This document shows, one piece after another, positions 62,562 through 64,000 of a stretch of DNA of 64,000 nt. The position numbers and the translations under genes are program-made. This stretch comes from Anaerocolumna sp. MB42-C2 (GTDB taxonomy: Bacteria; Bacillota; Clostridia; Lachnospirales; Lachnospiraceae), in assembly GCF_030913705.1 (NCBI RefSeq), contig NZ_CP133190.1:5729501-5793500 (forward strand), written 5' to 3'. Each line of letters opens with the position of its first letter. The first letter of the stretch is position 1. The notes below the pieces were generated by a model. That model saw nothing but the letters and a program-made list of their open reading frames with translations. It did no database searches and was not told the origin of the DNA.

Positions 62562-63443
62562 TTATTGTTGTGTCAACTGTTCGATAAAATATTTGGCAGC
62601 AGAAGATAAAGGAATATTACTATTATAGGCTGCTACTAATTTTCTGGTGGGCAGGTTTTCACTTACTTTCATGGTTACCAGTTTGGATTGGTCTTTTAAA
62701 CAGAAATCCGGAATAAAAGCAATACCAAGACCTATCTTTGCTAAATCAATTAATAAATCGTTGCTGCTGAGTTCTATGGCAGGTACTAAATCAAGAGAAT
62801 GCTGTAAAAATAAATTGTGAAGAAATTCACTGGTAGTTGAGTGTTTTGTTAACATCAGGATTGGATACTGCAATAATTCTTCCAGGAAATAGGATTCTTC
62901 CTTAATTGGAAAGAAATCGGAATTGCCGATAAAAACATCCTGAAATTCCAAAATTGGTTCAATATACATACTGTTAACCAAAGCTGAGTTTGGAGAGTTG
63001 GTAACAATAATATCAACTTCATTAGCCTCTAGCATTTTAGCACATTGAAAGGAAGTACCATTGGTTACTTTTATGTGAATATCCGGATACCTGCGATGAA
63101 AATCTTCTAAAAAAGGGACAAGAAAATATCTGCATATGGTATCACTGGCTCCCAGACGCAACTGACTTTCACCTAAAGCAGCAGCTTCTAAAAGCTGGTT
63201 TTCACCCCGGCTGATTAAATTAATCGCAGGTTCTATGTGTTTAAATAAGAGTTCTCCCTCTTTTGTAAGCGTAACTTTTTTTGTGCTGCGAATAAAGAGA
63301 GTCTGGCTTAAATTAGTTTCTAATACTTTGATTGACTGACTCACTGCGGACTGAGATATAAAAAGTGATGCGGCAGCCTCTGAGAAGCTCAGGGTTTTTG
63401 CTACATAATAAAACACTTTATATAATTCATAATTTATATCCAT
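62562..63443 (-). CDS. LysR-family transcriptional regulator
   Basis: 293 residues. N-terminal helix-turn-helix LSFSEAAASLFISQSAVSQSIKVLE, then the effector-binding domain (from about 90; LRLGASDTICRYFLVPFL). The opening MDINYELYKVFYYVAKTLSF fits the CysL/CbbR-like Firmicute subgroup. It lies 19 bp after the VOC gene, with which it is probably cotranscribed. Ligand unknown. Confidence 0.9.
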   Translation of the reverse strand: MDINYELYKVFYYVAKTLSFSEAAASLFISQSAVSQSIKVLETNLSQTLFIRSTKKVTLTKEGELLFKHIEPAINLISRGENQLLEAAALGESQLRLGASDTICRYFLVPFLEDFHRRYPDIHIKVTNGTSFQCAKMLEANEVDIIVTNSPNSALVNSMYIEPILEFQDVFIGNSDFFPIKEESYFLEELLQYPILMLTKHSTTSEFLHNLFLQHSLDLVPAIELSSNDLLIDLAKIGLGIAFIPDFCLKDQSKLVTMKVSENLPTRKLVAAYNSNIPLSSAAKYFIEQLTQQ

Positions 63444-63462
63444 GTTGAGTCTCCTTTCTATG

Positions 63463-63831
63463 CTATCTGGTTGGTATTATCTCTAACCAATAGCCATCCG
63501 GGTCACTTATAAAATAAATGCCCATAGCTGTATTTTCATAACAGATGCAGTTCATTTCTTTGTGCTTTTTGTAGGCGGCATCAAAATCATCTACAACAAA
63601 TGCCAGATGAAATTCATTATCCCCAAGATCATATGGATGGTCCCAATCACTAAGCCAGGTTAATTCCAGGAGGTGGGAGGTTTCATTATCTCCTAAAAAA
63701 ACAATGATAAAACTGCCGTCCTCAGGCTCTATTTTTCTGGTTACCTTAAGACCTAATGCATCTTGATAAAATTTAATAGAATCATCCAGATTGATTACAT
63801 TCAGGTTATTATGTGCAAATTTAAATTTCAT
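63463..63831 (-). CDS. VOC family protein (glyoxalase-like)
   Basis: 122 residues from ATG 63831 (GGAGGAAC upstream; the frame is open to 63879 without a ribosome site). Two beta-alpha-beta-beta-beta modules; metal-type residues include the His in FAHNNLNV, Glu in LLELTWLS, His in EFHLAFVVDDF and Glu in YWLEIIPT, as in glyoxalase I (lactoylglutathione lyase). It could detoxify methylglyoxal. In an operon with the LysR gene. Confidence 0.8.
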   Translation of the reverse strand: MKFKFAHNNLNVINLDDSIKFYQDALGLKVTRKIEPEDGSFIIVFLGDNETSHLLELTWLSDWDHPYDLGDNEFHLAFVVDDFDAAYKKHKEMNCICYENTAMGIYFISDPDGYWLEIIPTR

Positions 63832-63937
63832 AATTCGTTCCTCCGTTTCGGCGCTTTTATTTTTTTGTGTCTCACTCAATATTCAGTTTTCAAGACAGAA
63901 TAATATCTGCGTTTTAAACATAATAAGTTATATACGG

Positions 63938-64000
63938 TTATATTAAAAAAATCTGGCCTTCTTCTTTTATATCCACAATCCGATTAAAATATTCCTTGGA
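63938..64000 (-). CDS. C-terminal end of an unidentified gene (partial)
   Basis: The minus-strand frame is open from the window edge for 20 codons, reading KEYFNRIVDIKEEGQIFLI and a TAA stop at 63938-63940. Sensible amino-acid usage suggests a real gene end, but it is too short to identify. Confidence 0.35.
   Translation of the reverse strand, partial: SKEYFNRIVDIKEEGQIFLI

Noticed and set aside
1..64000. tRNA, rRNA or CRISPR array
   Set aside because: No cloverleaf with a TTCGA-type T-loop, no rRNA-like stretch and no regularly spaced repeats were noticed on reading.

Overview
The window looks like chromosomal DNA from a low-GC, spore-forming, anaerobic Firmicute. Gene content (GH31 alpha-xylosidase, GH39-type sensor, oligosaccharide ABC transporters, YesMN regulators, Csp/SleC spore-germination proteins, VanRS-type regulators) fits a plant-fibre-degrading Lachnospiraceae/Clostridium close to the Lachnoclostridium/Anaerocolumna group. 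That placement is inference from gene style only. No rRNA, tRNA or CRISPR array was seen.

Layout. 0-5 kb: tail of a 2'-5' RNA ligase-like gene (thpR), an ABC exporter, and a VanRS-like two-component system. 5-8 kb: a chemoreceptor and a small conserved unknown. 8-17.3 kb: an AraC regulator fused to a GH39-like domain, divergent from a five-gene Opp-type transporter probably used for oligosaccharides. 17.5-22.6 kb: a polysaccharide deacetylase, then a spore-cortex-lytic gene (sleC) split in two by a 2.65-kb element carrying a serine recombinase. 23-27.5 kb: carAB. 27.6-29.4 kb: a Csp-type subtilisin-like germination protease. 29.5-32.2 kb: a c-di-GMP turnover protein. 32.4-46 kb: alpha-xylosidase, a membrane exporter, an LplB/YtcP-type sugar transporter with esterase and YesMN regulators, then azlCD. 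46-51.3 kb: a PrsA-like foldase, a tandem pair of M14 desuccinylase-like proteins, a DUF1622 membrane protein, a 154-bp MITE-like element and an acyltransferase. 51.5-54.6 kb: a second VanRS-like pair with a D,D-carboxypeptidase. 54.9-64 kb: surface/spore-like proteins (DNRLRE/beta-helix, LysM-GH18, DUF6385), MazG-like, DUF1848, aldo-keto reductase, LysR and VOC genes.

Main discovery. sleC is interrupted between its catalytic domain and its peptidoglycan-binding domain. The element ends carry a shared TG core flanked inside by 19-bp inverted arms (18/19 match), the geometry of a large serine recombinase site. Recombination at TG would remove 2,654 bp and rejoin the two halves in frame as a 450-residue SleC (reading C-P-G-W-M-T-Q-W-G-S across the joint). 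This is the same logic as the skin element of sigK: a gene assembled by DNA excision, here in a germination gene, with a Csp-type protease that could activate SleC only 5 kb away. A 60-residue ORF inside the element has a sigma-E-like promoter and could be an excision factor (inference).

Other notable points are an 11-bp periodic VanR-like box (TCTTAGGAAAT) in front of both VanRS pairs and the ABC exporter, and three probable pseudoenzymes or sensor domains: GH39 lacking its acid/base, an M14 protein lacking zinc ligands, and a LysM-GH18 protein lacking the DxE motif.
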